Positions 56,032 through 64,000 of a stretch of 64,000 nt of DNA are shown here, piece by piece (within the stretch, counting starts at the first letter, position 1; every line of letters begins with the position of its first letter). Made by a program: the position numbers and the translations under genes. The DNA lies in the NCBI RefSeq assembly GCF_900103195.1, contig NZ_FMWU01000009.1:148646-212645 (forward strand), written 5' to 3'. The notes beneath the pieces were generated by a model, which ran no database searches, was not told where the DNA came from, and worked only from the letters and a program-made list of their open reading frames with translations. Source of the DNA: Methylobacterium sp. UNC378MF (GTDB lineage: Bacteria; Pseudomonadota; Alphaproteobacteria; Rhizobiales; Beijerinckiaceae).

Positions 56032-56721
56032 TCAGCCGAGGCGCCAGTCGATCGGGCGGCGGCCATGCTCGACGAGCCAGCGATTGGCCCGGCCGAATGG
56101 GTCGGAGCCGGGAAAATCCCGGGCGCGGTTGAGTGGCGAGGGGTGGCCGCTCTCGAACACGCCGTGGCGGCTCGCATCGATCAGCGCGGCTCTGGCCCGC
56201 GCCTGAGTGCCCCAGAGGAGGAATACGGCTGGCTCCGGACGCGCTGAGACGGCGCTCACCACCTGGTCGGTGAGCGCGGCCCAGCCGTAGCGCAGATGCG
56301 CGCCGGCTTTGCCGGCTTCGACGGTCAGCGCGCTGTTGAGCAGGAGGACGCCCTGCCGAGCCCAGGCGCTCAGGTCGCCACCGGCGGCGCGATCGGATCC
56401 GGCCTCTGCGAGAATCGCCTTCAGCGAGGCAGGCAAGCGGCCCGAGCCCACGAATGAGAAGGCGAGGCCGTTCGCGTCGCCCGGGGTTGGGTAGGGATCC
56501 TGTCCGAGGATCACGGCCTGCACGTCCCGCAGCGGCGTCTCGGCCAGCGCGTGGAAGATCCGGTCCGGAGCGGGGAGCACGCGGGCACCCGCGGCGATTC
56601 GCGCGTCGACCCTGGCCGCCACGGCGTCGGCCTGCCCGTCGGTGAAGAACGGCAGCGCCAGCCAGGGTGAGGCGGAGGCGCGGAAGGCGGCGAGGGCGTC
56701 GGCCACGGGCGTATCGGTCAT
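56032..56721 (-). CDS. ung: Uracil-DNA glycosylase, family 1
   Basis: A 229-residue repair enzyme that excises uracil from DNA. The water-activating loop is GQDPYPTPGDANGLAFS, LLNSALTVEAGKAGAH holds the uracil-contacting Asn, and the DNA-intercalation loop is HPSPLNRARDF (usually HPSPLSA). Length is normal. Cytosolic, monocistronic. Confidence 0.94.
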   Translation of the reverse strand: MTDTPVADALAAFRASASPWLALPFFTDGQADAVAARVDARIAAGARVLPAPDRIFHALAETPLRDVQAVILGQDPYPTPGDANGLAFSFVGSGRLPASLKAILAEAGSDRAAGGDLSAWARQGVLLLNSALTVEAGKAGAHLRYGWAALTDQVVSAVSARPEPAVFLLWGTQARARAALIDASRHGVFESGHPSPLNRARDFPGSDPFGRANRWLVEHGRRPIDWRLG

Positions 56722-57003
56722 GGTCTCTCGCGGTCAGCTTCTGCGCCGAGATAGGGGGCGCCGGGATTCCGTCACCCGGGCGGCGGTTGCGGCCCGGAGC
56801 CGCCCGTGTTTAGGGACAGGGGTCGAGTGTGCCGCACACCGCTGTGCGGCATGGCGCGTCCGGTCTTCGCCGGGCGGCTTCGCACCCTACATGAAGCGCA
56901 CCCGACGGGGTTTAAGCCTCCGGCCAAGCTCAGGCATACGCGCCGGCCGCCGGATATCGGAAACCAGAGGAAGGATCTCGGCGCGCGGCGCCGGAACGCT
57001 GCC

Positions 57004-58086
57004 ATGAACGAACGCGTCGAACCCGCCGCGCTGGCGAATGGCCGGCCCCTCGCACCACTCGCGCCCGCGGCCGATACGCTGCCGGCCGACCACCCGAAGG
57101 TGGCCTGGGGCCGCGTCGGCGTGCTGCTGATGAATCTCGGGACGCCCGAGGGCACGACCTACTGGCCCATGCGCCGGTATCTCAAGGAATTCCTGTCGGA
57201 TCGGCGCGTGATCGAGGTGCCGCGGCTGATCTGGTGGCCGCTCCTCAACCTGATCATCCTGACGAAGCGTCCCGGGCCCAAAGGTCGCGACTATGCCAGC
57301 GTATGGAACAACGCGCTGAACGAGGGACCGCTGAAGACCATTACCCGCGGCCAGTCCGAGCGGCTCCAGGCAGCCATGGGTGAGTCCGTGGTGGTCGACT
57401 GGGCGATGCGCTACGGCAAGCCCGAGGTGGCCGGCCGGATCCAGGCGCTGCTCGACCAGGGCTGCGACCGCATCCTGCTGGTGCCGCTCTACCCGCAATA
57501 TGCCGCCGCCACTTCGGCCACGGCCTGCGATCAGGCGTTCCGGGCACTGATGGACATGCGCTGGCAGCCGACGGTGCGCGTCTCACCACCCTACCACGAC
57601 GACCCGGTCTACATCGCCGCCATGGCCGACTCGATCCGCGAAGGTCTGGCCAAACTCGATTTCGAGCCGGAGGTGATCCTCACCTCGTTCCACGGTGTGC
57701 CGCGGAGCTACCTGCTCAAGGGCGATCCCTACCATTGCCAGTGCCACAAGACCGGGCGGCTGATCCGCGAGGCGCTCGGTCTGTCGCCGGAGAAGATGCG
57801 CGTGACCTTCCAGTCACGCTTCGGCAACGAGGAATGGCTGAAGCCCTACACCGACGAGACGGTGATGGAGCTGGCGAAGTCAGGCGTGAAGCGGATGGCA
57901 ATCGTCGCCCCGGGCTTCACGGCGGATTGCCTGGAGACCCTGGAAGAACTCGACGGCGAGAATCGCCACTATTTCGAGGATAACGGCGGCGAGCACTTCG
58001 CCTACATCCCCTGCCTGAACGACAGCGATCTCGGCATGCGCGTGATCGAGCACGTGGTGCGCCGTGAGCTTCAGGGCTGGATCTGA
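57004..58086 (+). CDS. hemH: Ferrochelatase
   Basis: A 360-residue enzyme that inserts iron into protoporphyrin, the last step of heme synthesis. It shows VGVLLMNLGTPEGTTYWPMR, PLYPQYAAATSATACDQAF, the catalytic His in ILTSFHGVPRSYLLKGDPYH, FQSRFGNEEWLKPYTDETV and APGFTADCLETLEELDGENR with the metal-site Glu. The extended N-terminus of about 35 residues is variable in alphaproteobacteria. A terminator follows. Confidence 0.95.
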   Translation: MNERVEPAALANGRPLAPLAPAADTLPADHPKVAWGRVGVLLMNLGTPEGTTYWPMRRYLKEFLSDRRVIEVPRLIWWPLLNLIILTKRPGPKGRDYASVWNNALNEGPLKTITRGQSERLQAAMGESVVVDWAMRYGKPEVAGRIQALLDQGCDRILLVPLYPQYAAATSATACDQAFRALMDMRWQPTVRVSPPYHDDPVYIAAMADSIREGLAKLDFEPEVILTSFHGVPRSYLLKGDPYHCQCHKTGRLIREALGLSPEKMRVTFQSRFGNEEWLKPYTDETVMELAKSGVKRMAIVAPGFTADCLETLEELDGENRHYFEDNGGEHFAYIPCLNDSDLGMRVIEHVVRRELQGWI

Positions 58087-58091
58087 GATCC

Positions 58092-58137
58092 GGGCCGGGT
58101 ACCGCTTGCGGCGGGGCCCGGCCCCCCTATTATTTTC
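58092..58137 (+). terminator. Terminator of hemH
   Basis: GGGCCGGG (58092-58099) pairs with CCCGGCCC (58117-58124), followed by CCCTATTATTTT, a T-rich though interrupted tail, 5 bases after the hemH stop. A plausible rho-independent terminator. Confidence 0.7.
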
Positions 58138-58178
58138 CTAGGCCGAACGGACACATCGGTTCGGCACGGGAGGGTCAC

Positions 58179-58337
58179 ATGGCGTTCTTCATCGGCATCG
58201 CGTGTCCGTGGCTGTTGATCGCGGTGCTCGACCGGATCGCCGAGGGGCGCCGCAGTACCGAACTCGCCGCCCTGGGGGTTACGCCCCGGCCCGCGACGGC
58301 GCAATCCAGCTACCTTGTCCCGGATCGGCCGTATTGA
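58179..58337 (+). CDS. Small 52-residue hypothetical membrane protein
   Basis: A short frame starting MAFFIGIACPWLLIAVLDRI, one helix, followed by AEGRRSTELAALGVTPRPAT and a Tyr/Pro tail (SSYLVPDRPY). GGGAGG lies five bases before the ATG, a good ribosome site. The balanced composition differs from antisense frames. No family recognised. It comes just after the hemH terminator. Confidence 0.5.
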   Translation: MAFFIGIACPWLLIAVLDRIAEGRRSTELAALGVTPRPATAQSSYLVPDRPY

Positions 58338-58561
58338 CCGGACCCGCGGCGCCGGGACTGAGGCGCGCAACAGATTCGATTCGCACTGTCCCCACGGGCG
58401 CGGCGAAGACACGCAGGGTAGCGCAACGCTGGCAAGCGTAGCGCCCGATGGATCACCTAAAGCCGCGCGCGCCAACACCGCCGACCGTCGGGCTCAATCG
58501 GCCCGACGTCGCGTTAGCGCGAGTTCGGCGTCGCGATGGACGGGTCATGGCTTGAGACCGC

Positions 58562-59479
58562 TTACGGCTTCTTCGGCTCGGGCGCAGTCTCGGCCGCGGC
58601 CGGAGGCGCGTCCGTGCGGTCGATCTTCGCCTCCGAACGCAGCTTCAGGATCATGTCCTGCTGCGCCTTGCGGATCAGGTGCTGGTCGATCTGATCCTTC
58701 AGCTCGTTGAAAGTCGGCTGCGGCTTAGTCCGCTTCTCCTCGACCTTGATGACGTGCCAACCGAACTGGGTCTTGATCGGATCGGATACCTGTCCCGGTT
58801 TCATCGCGAAGGCCGCGTTGGCGAAGTCCGGCACCATCCGCTCCTTGGTGAACCAGCCGAGATCGCCGCCTTCGGTTTTCGAGCCCGGATCTTTCGAAGT
58901 CTCGGCCGCGACCTTGGCGAAATCCTCGCCGCCCTTGATGCGGGCGGCGATCTTCTTCGCCTCCGCCTCGTTGTCGACGAGGATGTGGCGGGCATGCACC
59001 TCCTCCTCTGGCTTCATCAGCTTGACAGTCTGGTCGTAGATCGCGTGCTCCGCCTCGGGCGTGACGGCGCGCTTGGCCTCCTGCTCCAGGTAGTCGTCGA
59101 GCAGGAGCTTGTCGCGGAAGTAGGCGAGCTTGCGCTTGAACTCCGGCGTGTCGCCAATCTTGGCGGCCTCGGCCGCCTGCGCACCGACGCGCAGGTCGAC
59201 CATGTAGTCGACCAGCAGGCTCTTCTTCTGCGCCTCGTCGACGCCGGGCAGCGACAGGGCCGGGTCATCGGCCGCGATGGCGAGATCGCCCTGCGTGATC
59301 GGCTTACCGTTCACGCTCGCCACAACGGAATCCGCGCTCGGCACGGCAGCCGGAGCAGCAGCCGGCGTGTTGGCGGCCGGTGTCGGGCTCTTCTGGGGTG
59401 CCTGGGCCAGCGCCAGTCCCGGCATCGCGATCATGACGGCGAGCGCGCTGACGCGCCGGAGAAGGGCGGTGTTCGGCAT
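58562..59479 (-). CDS. Parvulin-type peptidyl-prolyl isomerase (PpiC/SurA-like), periplasmic
   Basis: A 305-residue precursor. Signal peptide 1-26 (LLRRVSALAVMIAMPGLALA), then a Pro/Ala linker, a SurA-N-like segment (ALSLPGVDEAQKKSLLVDYM) and one rotamase domain: VHARHILVDNEAEAKKIAAR, EDFAKVAAETSKDPGSKTEG and GDLGWFTKERMVPDFANAAF, ending TQFGWHVIKVEEKR. It assists folding of exported proteins. It is divergent from secA, an arrangement linked to export. Confidence 0.92.
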   Translation of the reverse strand: MPNTALLRRVSALAVMIAMPGLALAQAPQKSPTPAANTPAAAPAAVPSADSVVASVNGKPITQGDLAIAADDPALSLPGVDEAQKKSLLVDYMVDLRVGAQAAEAAKIGDTPEFKRKLAYFRDKLLLDDYLEQEAKRAVTPEAEHAIYDQTVKLMKPEEEVHARHILVDNEAEAKKIAARIKGGEDFAKVAAETSKDPGSKTEGGDLGWFTKERMVPDFANAAFAMKPGQVSDPIKTQFGWHVIKVEEKRTKPQPTFNELKDQIDQHLIRKAQQDMILKLRSEAKIDRTDAPPAAAETAPEPKKP

Positions 59480-59740
59480 ACGGGCGAAGTCCTCGGCTCA
59501 CGTCTCGGCGCCGCGCCGGATCGGCCGGGCGGCAGGCCGCGGCACAGGTGGCCCGCATGGGGCGAGAAGGCAAGCGCGGCCGTTTCAGCGATGCCGGAAC
59601 CGTGACCGTACTGGCGTGCGTTGAGGGCTGCCCCTTCCAGGTGCGCCGGGCGATGTTTACCTCTATAAGCTCGGCCAACTCCGCCCAGGCCGGCCCGCCA
59701 CGCTCACCCGTGGGCGGGCTCGCGCGTCCGCAGGTCTATG

Positions 59741-62632
59741 ATGCTCGGCTCCATCGCCAAGAAGATTTTCGGCTCCTCGAACGACCGCCGCGTCAAGGGC
59801 TACCGCCCGCGCGTGGCGCAGATCAACGCGCTGGAACCGGAGATTCAGGACCTTTCGGACGAGGCGCTGCGCGCCCGCACCGACATGCTGAAGGCCGAGC
59901 TCGCCAACGGCAAGAGCCTCGACGACATCCTGGTGCCGGCCTTCGCTACGGTGCGTGAGGCAGCCAAGCGCGTCTTCGGCCAGCGACATTTCGACGTGCA
60001 GCTCATCGGCGGCATGGTGCTCCACGAGGGCGGCATCGCCGAGATGAAGACCGGCGAGGGCAAGACTCTGGTGGCGACGCTGCCGGTCTACCTTAATGCT
60101 CTGGAGGGCAAGGGCGTCCACGTCGTCACCGTCAACGACTACCTTGCCGCCCGCGACGCCGAGTGGATGGGCCAGCTCTACCGCTTCCTGGGGCTCTCGG
60201 TCGGCACCATCGTCCATGGGCTCGACGACGCGCAGCGCAAGGACGCCTATGCCTGCGACATCACCTATGGCACCAACAACGAATACGGGTTCGACTACCT
60301 GCGCGACAACATGAAGTACGAGCTGTCGCAGCTCGCCCAGCGGGGGCACAACTTCGCGATCGTGGACGAGGTCGATTCGATCCTGATCGACGAGGCGCGC
60401 ACGCCGCTGATCATCTCGGGCCCGGTGGACGACCGCTCGGAGCTTTACGTGTCGGTCGACGCGATCATGCCCCGGCTGGTGCGCGAGCATTACGACCTGG
60501 ATGAGAAGCAGCGCACGGTCTCGCTCACCGAGCTGGGCAACGAGTTCGTGGAGGAGACCCTGCGCGAGGTCGGCCTGCTCAAGGAGGGCGACCTTTACGA
60601 CGCGCACAACGTCAGCCTCGTCCACCACGTGAACCAGGCGCTGCGCGCCAACACGCTGTTCACCCGCGACAAGGATTACATCGTTAAGAACGACGAGGTG
60701 GTGATCATCGACGAGTTCACCGGCCGCATGATGCAGGGCCGTCGCTACTCGGAAGGGCTCCATCAGGCGCTGGAGGCCAAGGAGCGGGTCACGATCCAGC
60801 CCGAGAACCAGACGCTCGCCTCGATCACCTTCCAGAATTATTTCCGCCTCTACAAAAAGCTGGCCGGCATGACCGGCACAGCCTCGACCGAGGCCGACGA
60901 GTTTGCCGAGATCTACAAGCTCGACGTGGTCGATATCCCGACCAACAAGGAGGTTGAGCGCGTCGACGAGGATGACGAGGTCTACCGCACGGTCGGCGAG
61001 AAGTACGACGGCATCATCGCGGAGATCGACAAGGCGCATAGCCGCCACCAGCCGATCCTGGTCGGCACCGGCTCAATCGAGAAGTCGGAGCACCTCGCCG
61101 AGATGCTGAAAAAAGCCGGCTACACCCTGCTCGACTATTCGGACCCCAACGCGCTGACCGACGTCTACGCCGCCGCCCGCGAGGGCCGGGTGACCAAGCG
61201 CTTCGCCGTGCTGAACGCCCGCTTCCACGAGCAGGAGGCCTACATCGTCGCAGAGGCCGGTGTGCCGGGCGCGATCACCATCGCCACCAACATGGCCGGC
61301 CGGGGCACCGACATCAAACTCGGCGGCAACGTCGAGATGCGGGTCGAGAAGGAGCTCGCGGGCGTTCCGGAGGGGCCGGAGCGCGACGCTCGGATCGAGG
61401 CCATCAAGGCCGAGATCGCCGAGAACCGCGCCAAGGTGCTCGCCTCGGGCGAGAAGGCGGATCCGGAGGCGGGCCGCAAGAAGGACCTGCCCGGCGGCCT
61501 CTACATCATCGGCACCGAGCGCCACGAATCCCGGCGCATCGACAACCAGCTCCGCGGCCGCTCCGGCCGCCAGGGCGATCCGGGCCGCTCGAAATTCTAC
61601 CTGTCGCTCCAGGACGACTTGATGCGGATCTTCGGCTCCGACCGCATGGACGGGATGCTGCAGAAGCTCGGCCTGGAGCAGGGCGAGGCGATCATCCACC
61701 CGTGGATCAACAAGGCGATCGAGAAGGCGCAGCAGAAGGTCGAGGCGCGCAACTTCGACATGCGCAAGAACGTGCTGAAATACGACAACGTCATGAACGA
61801 CCAGCGCAAGGTCGTGTTCGAGCAGCGCCGGGACTTCATGGCCCAGGAGAGCGTCCGCGAGACCGTGGACGAGATGCGCGAGGGCGTGATCGACGATCTG
61901 GTCGCCCGGCACATCCCCGAGAACGCCTATGCCGAGCAGTGGGACGTCGCCGGCCTTCACGAGCAGGTGAAGGAGATCCTCAACCTGGACGTGCCGGTCG
62001 AGGACTGGGCCAAGGAGGAGGGCATCGCCGACGAGGAGATGCGGGAGCGCCTGATGAAGGCGGCCGAGACGGCCTATGCCGAGCGGACCGAGAAGAACGG
62101 TGCCGAGGTCACGGCCTATATCGAGAAGCAGGTCCTGCTCCAGACGCTCGACCATCTCTGGCGCGAGCACCTCGTGACGCTAGACCACCTCCGGCAGGTG
62201 ATCGGCTGGCGCGGCTTCGCCCAGCGCGACCCGCTGAACGAGTACAAATCCGAGGCCTTCGACCTGTTCAACGGGCTCGTGACCGCCCTGCGCGAGCAGG
62301 TCACCGCGCAGCTCTCGCGTGTCGAAATCATGATGCAGGAGCCGCCGGCGGAATTTTCGGCCGGCGGTCCGGCGCTGCCACCGATGTTCGCCCAGCATCT
62401 CGATCCGGTCACCGGCGAGAACGAGATGGATTATGCTGGGTTCGGCTCGGGCAGCGACGGTGGTGCCGGTCCGGCCTATGGGTTTGCCGCGCAGAGCCTC
62501 GCGGCGGACGGCGCCGTGCTGGAGCGCGACCCGACCGACGCCGCCACCTGGGGCCGCGTCGGCCGCAACGAGCCTTGCCCCTGTGGCTCGGGCAAGAAGT
62601 ACAAGCACTGTCACGGCAGTCTCCAGGCCTGA
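59741..62632 (+). CDS. secA: Preprotein translocase ATPase SecA
   Basis: A 963-residue motor for Sec export. Walker [14 protein letters not shown], Walker [21 protein letters not shown], second helicase domain with [20 protein letters not shown] and [23 protein letters not shown], and the C-terminal zinc domain [17 protein letters not shown] that binds SecB. Length is typical for alphaproteobacteria. Two Met codons are at the start (MMLGSIAKK); the second is preferred. Confidence 0.97.
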   Translation: MLGSIAKKIFGSSNDRRVKGYRPRVAQINALEPEIQDLSDEALRARTDMLKAELANGKSLDDILVPAFATVREAAKRVFGQRHFDVQLIGGMVLHEGGIAEMKTGEGKTLVATLPVYLNALEGKGVHVVTVNDYLAARDAEWMGQLYRFLGLSVGTIVHGLDDAQRKDAYACDITYGTNNEYGFDYLRDNMKYELSQLAQRGHNFAIVDEVDSILIDEARTPLIISGPVDDRSELYVSVDAIMPRLVREHYDLDEKQRTVSLTELGNEFVEETLREVGLLKEGDLYDAHNVSLVHHVNQALRANTLFTRDKDYIVKNDEVVIIDEFTGRMMQGRRYSEGLHQALEAKERVTIQPENQTLASITFQNYFRLYKKLAGMTGTASTEADEFAEIYKLDVVDIPTNKEVERVDEDDEVYRTVGEKYDGIIAEIDKAHSRHQPILVGTGSIEKSEHLAEMLKKAGYTLLDYSDPNALTDVYAAAREGRVTKRFAVLNARFHEQEAYIVAEAGVPGAITIATNMAGRGTDIKLGGNVEMRVEKELAGVPEGPERDARIEAIKAEIAENRAKVLASGEKADPEAGRKKDLPGGLYIIGTERHESRRIDNQLRGRSGRQGDPGRSKFYLSLQDDLMRIFGSDRMDGMLQKLGLEQGEAIIHPWINKAIEKAQQKVEARNFDMRKNVLKYDNVMNDQRKVVFEQRRDFMAQESVRETVDEMREGVIDDLVARHIPENAYAEQWDVAGLHEQVKEILNLDVPVEDWAKEEGIADEEMRERLMKAAETAYAERTEKNGAEVTAYIEKQVLLQTLDHLWREHLVTLDHLRQVIGWRGFAQRDPLNEYKSEAFDLFNGLVTALREQVTAQLSRVEIMMQEPPAEFSAGGPALPPMFAQHLDPVTGENEMDYAGFGSGSDGGAGPAYGFAAQSLAADGAVLERDPTDAATWGRVGRNEPCPCGSGKKYKHCHGSLQA

Positions 62633-62639
62633 GGCTCAG

Positions 62640-63311
62640 ATGCCCGCGCGGGCGCTGTTCATTGCCGGGGCCGGAACCGAGATCGGCAAGACCTACGTCA
62701 CCGCCGCCCTGACCCGCTATCTGCGGGCACAGGGCCGCCCGGTCCGGACCGTGAAGCCGCTCGCGAGCGGCGTTCCGTCCCTTGGCGACCCCGGCTTCAT
62801 CGAGAGCGACACCGCCCGGCTGCTGGACGCGCAGAGCATCGCCCTTGACGAGGAAGCCGTGGAATCCTGCTCGCCGTGGCGGTTCTCGGCGCCGCTCTCG
62901 CCCGATCAGGCCGCCGTGCTGGAGGGGCGCTCCCTCGACCTCTCCGAACTCGTCGACTGGTGCCGTGGGCAGCTCGCCCGAACGGAGGGCACGCTGCTCA
63001 TCGAGGGCGTCGGCGGGCTCATGAGCCCGGTCACCGAGGCCGCGACCGGCCTGGACTGGCTCCGGGCGCTCGACGTGCCCGTGCTTCTCGTATCCGGAAG
63101 CTATCTCGGGGCCATCAGCCACGCGCTCACCGCCTGCGAGACTCTGCGTTTCCACGCTGTGCCGCTGCGCGCGGTCGCGGTCAGCGAAAGCCCAAGCGCG
63201 CCGGCGCCCGCCGCGACCGTGGCTGCCGCGATCGCCCGGCATGCCGGCGTCCCCGTCTTCTGCCTGCGCCGCGGCGACGCCTGCCCGGAAGAACTCGCCG
63301 GCCTGATCTGA
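62640..63311 (+). CDS. bioD: Dethiobiotin synthetase
   Basis: A 223-residue ATP-dependent carboxylase that makes dethiobiotin from DAPA. FIAGAGTEIGKTYVTAALTR is the P-loop, VKPLASGVPSL and ESDTARLL the substrate region, and LIEGVGGLMSPVTEAATGLD the second signature. It starts seven bases after secA, with no other bio gene beside it, an unusual partner. Some BioD-like proteins act elsewhere, but all motifs fit. Confidence 0.88.
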   Translation: MPARALFIAGAGTEIGKTYVTAALTRYLRAQGRPVRTVKPLASGVPSLGDPGFIESDTARLLDAQSIALDEEAVESCSPWRFSAPLSPDQAAVLEGRSLDLSELVDWCRGQLARTEGTLLIEGVGGLMSPVTEAATGLDWLRALDVPVLLVSGSYLGAISHALTACETLRFHAVPLRAVAVSESPSAPAPAATVAAAIARHAGVPVFCLRRGDACPEELAGLI

Positions 63312-63425
63312 TCGCCGCCGGTTGGTTGCTGGACGGCACGGCGGCTGCCCCTAGCTTCACCGCTGCGGCGTCGCGCCCGGCGCCCAAATCATCGAGGCCG
63401 GGTCGTACCCTCGGGGAGCCATGCG

Positions 63426-64000
63426 TTGAGCGAGACCCTTGCGTCGGCGGCAACCCTCCGGTCCGAGGTGGGCACGGCGGAGCCGGGAACGGCCCGCGAC
63501 CGGCTCCGACCCGCCCTCATCCTGGGCGCGCTGGGTGTTGTGTACGGCGACATTGGCACGAGCCCGCTCTACGCGTTCAAGGAGGCCGTGAAGGCGGCGA
63601 CGGCCGGCGGCGCGGCCGTGCCGGCGGCGGCCACGGGGGCGGTCTCGCTGATCCTGTGGTCGCTGATCCTGATCGTGTCGCTGAAATACGCGGTGCTGAT
63701 CCTGCGCGCGGACAATCGCGGGGAGGGCGGCATCGTCGCCATGCTGGCGCTGCTCGGCGCGCGGCATGCCCGGCCGGGCACGTGGAAGGCGCTGCTGCTG
63801 GTGGTCGGGCTGGTGGGGGCGGCGCTGCTGTACGGCGACGGGGCGATCACGCCGGCGATCTCGGTGCTGTCGGCGATCGAGGGCCTGAAGGTCGACGCGC
63901 CGGCGCTCGGGCCGTTCGTCGTGCCGATCACGCTGGTGATCCTGGTCGGCCTGTTCCTGGTCCAGCACAAGGGCGTGGCTGCCATCGGCCGGGTGTTCGG
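63426..64000 (+). CDS. kup: Potassium uptake protein Kup, 5' part
   Basis: The first 191 codons are present; the gene runs off the window. [20 protein letters not shown] is the Kup signature ([15 protein letters not shown]), followed by [20 protein letters not shown] and [20 protein letters not shown]. Kup is a proton-coupled K+ importer with 12 helices. The start is a TTG at 63426 giving [11 protein letters not shown]; no in-frame ATG is available upstream before the conserved region. Confidence 0.93.
   Translation, partial: MSETLASAATLRSEVGTAEPGTARDRLRPALILGALGVVYGDIGTSPLYAFKEAVKAATAGGAAVPAAATGAVSLILWSLILIVSLKYAVLILRADNRGEGGIVAMLALLGARHARPGTWKALLLVVGLVGAALLYGDGAITPAISVLSAIEGLKVDAPALGPFVVPITLVILVGLFLVQHKGVAAIGRVF

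Overview
The window is high-GC DNA with densely packed genes on both strands. Gene content and synteny point to an alphaproteobacterium of the order Hyphomicrobiales, most likely Methylobacterium or Methylorubrum. The supporting points are a CcrM-type GANTC methyltransferase, an atpI-B-E-F'-F (F0-only) operon, xerD facing aroK-aroB across a small membrane-protein gene, a suf operon with Irr-type iron boxes, an OhrR regulator and a DUF6894 protein. The genus is an inference from memory; no database search was possible. I see no prophage, insertion sequence, CRISPR array or rRNA. Most of the window looks like core chromosome.

Layout. 1-2040: a truncated MHS-type transporter translationally coupled to a small Rmf-like protein, then small lineage-specific genes. 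2041-7675: sugar-nucleotide epimerase, cytochrome c, ohrR, xerD, shikimate genes aroK-aroB, tRNA-Thr(CGT). 7799-12054: a seven-gene cation/proton antiporter operon (minus strand) in the order E-F-G-MbhD-(MbhE+B)-C-D, lacking the large NuoL-like MnhA domain. 12129-16664: Nudix hydrolase, thiolase-like protein, sulfhydrylase, response regulator, hydrolase. 16757-23830: suf Fe-S assembly operon (cysteine desulfurase, sufB, C, D, S, T) behind two overlapping-type iron control elements, with two palindromic repeats between its genes. 24076-33001: small membrane proteins, ABC-2 exporter, hydrolase, FkbM methyltransferase, sfsA, CinA-like protein, FNT channel, type II NADH dehydrogenase. 33182-36053: F0 ATP synthase operon with a clear promoter and terminator. 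36153-41950: DsbA-like oxidoreductase, DUF721 protein, MutY with an AT-hook-like tail, ccrM, RlpA, small proteins. 42017-52926: ABC-F ATPase, M32 carboxypeptidase, SbcD/SbcC-like pair, EEP hydrolase, cardiolipin synthase. 53055-64000: enoyl-CoA hydratase, DUF5993-dsbB, acyl-CoA-synthetase remnant, ung, hemH, parvulin isomerase, secA, bioD and the start of kup.

Several parts connect functionally: Fe-S and heme supply (suf, hemH), respiration and ion energetics (cytochrome c, Ndh-2, F0, Mrp/Mbh-type antiporter, Kup), envelope redox folding (DsbA-like, DsbB, PpiC, SecA), and DNA maintenance (XerD, MutY, Ung, CcrM, SbcCD-like). The most unusual items are the MnhA-less antiporter operon with Mbh gene order, the Rmf-like/MFS coupled pair, the tandem iron boxes and intra-operon palindromes of suf, the AT-hook-like MutY tail, and several tiny membrane-protein ORFs missed by normal length cut-offs.
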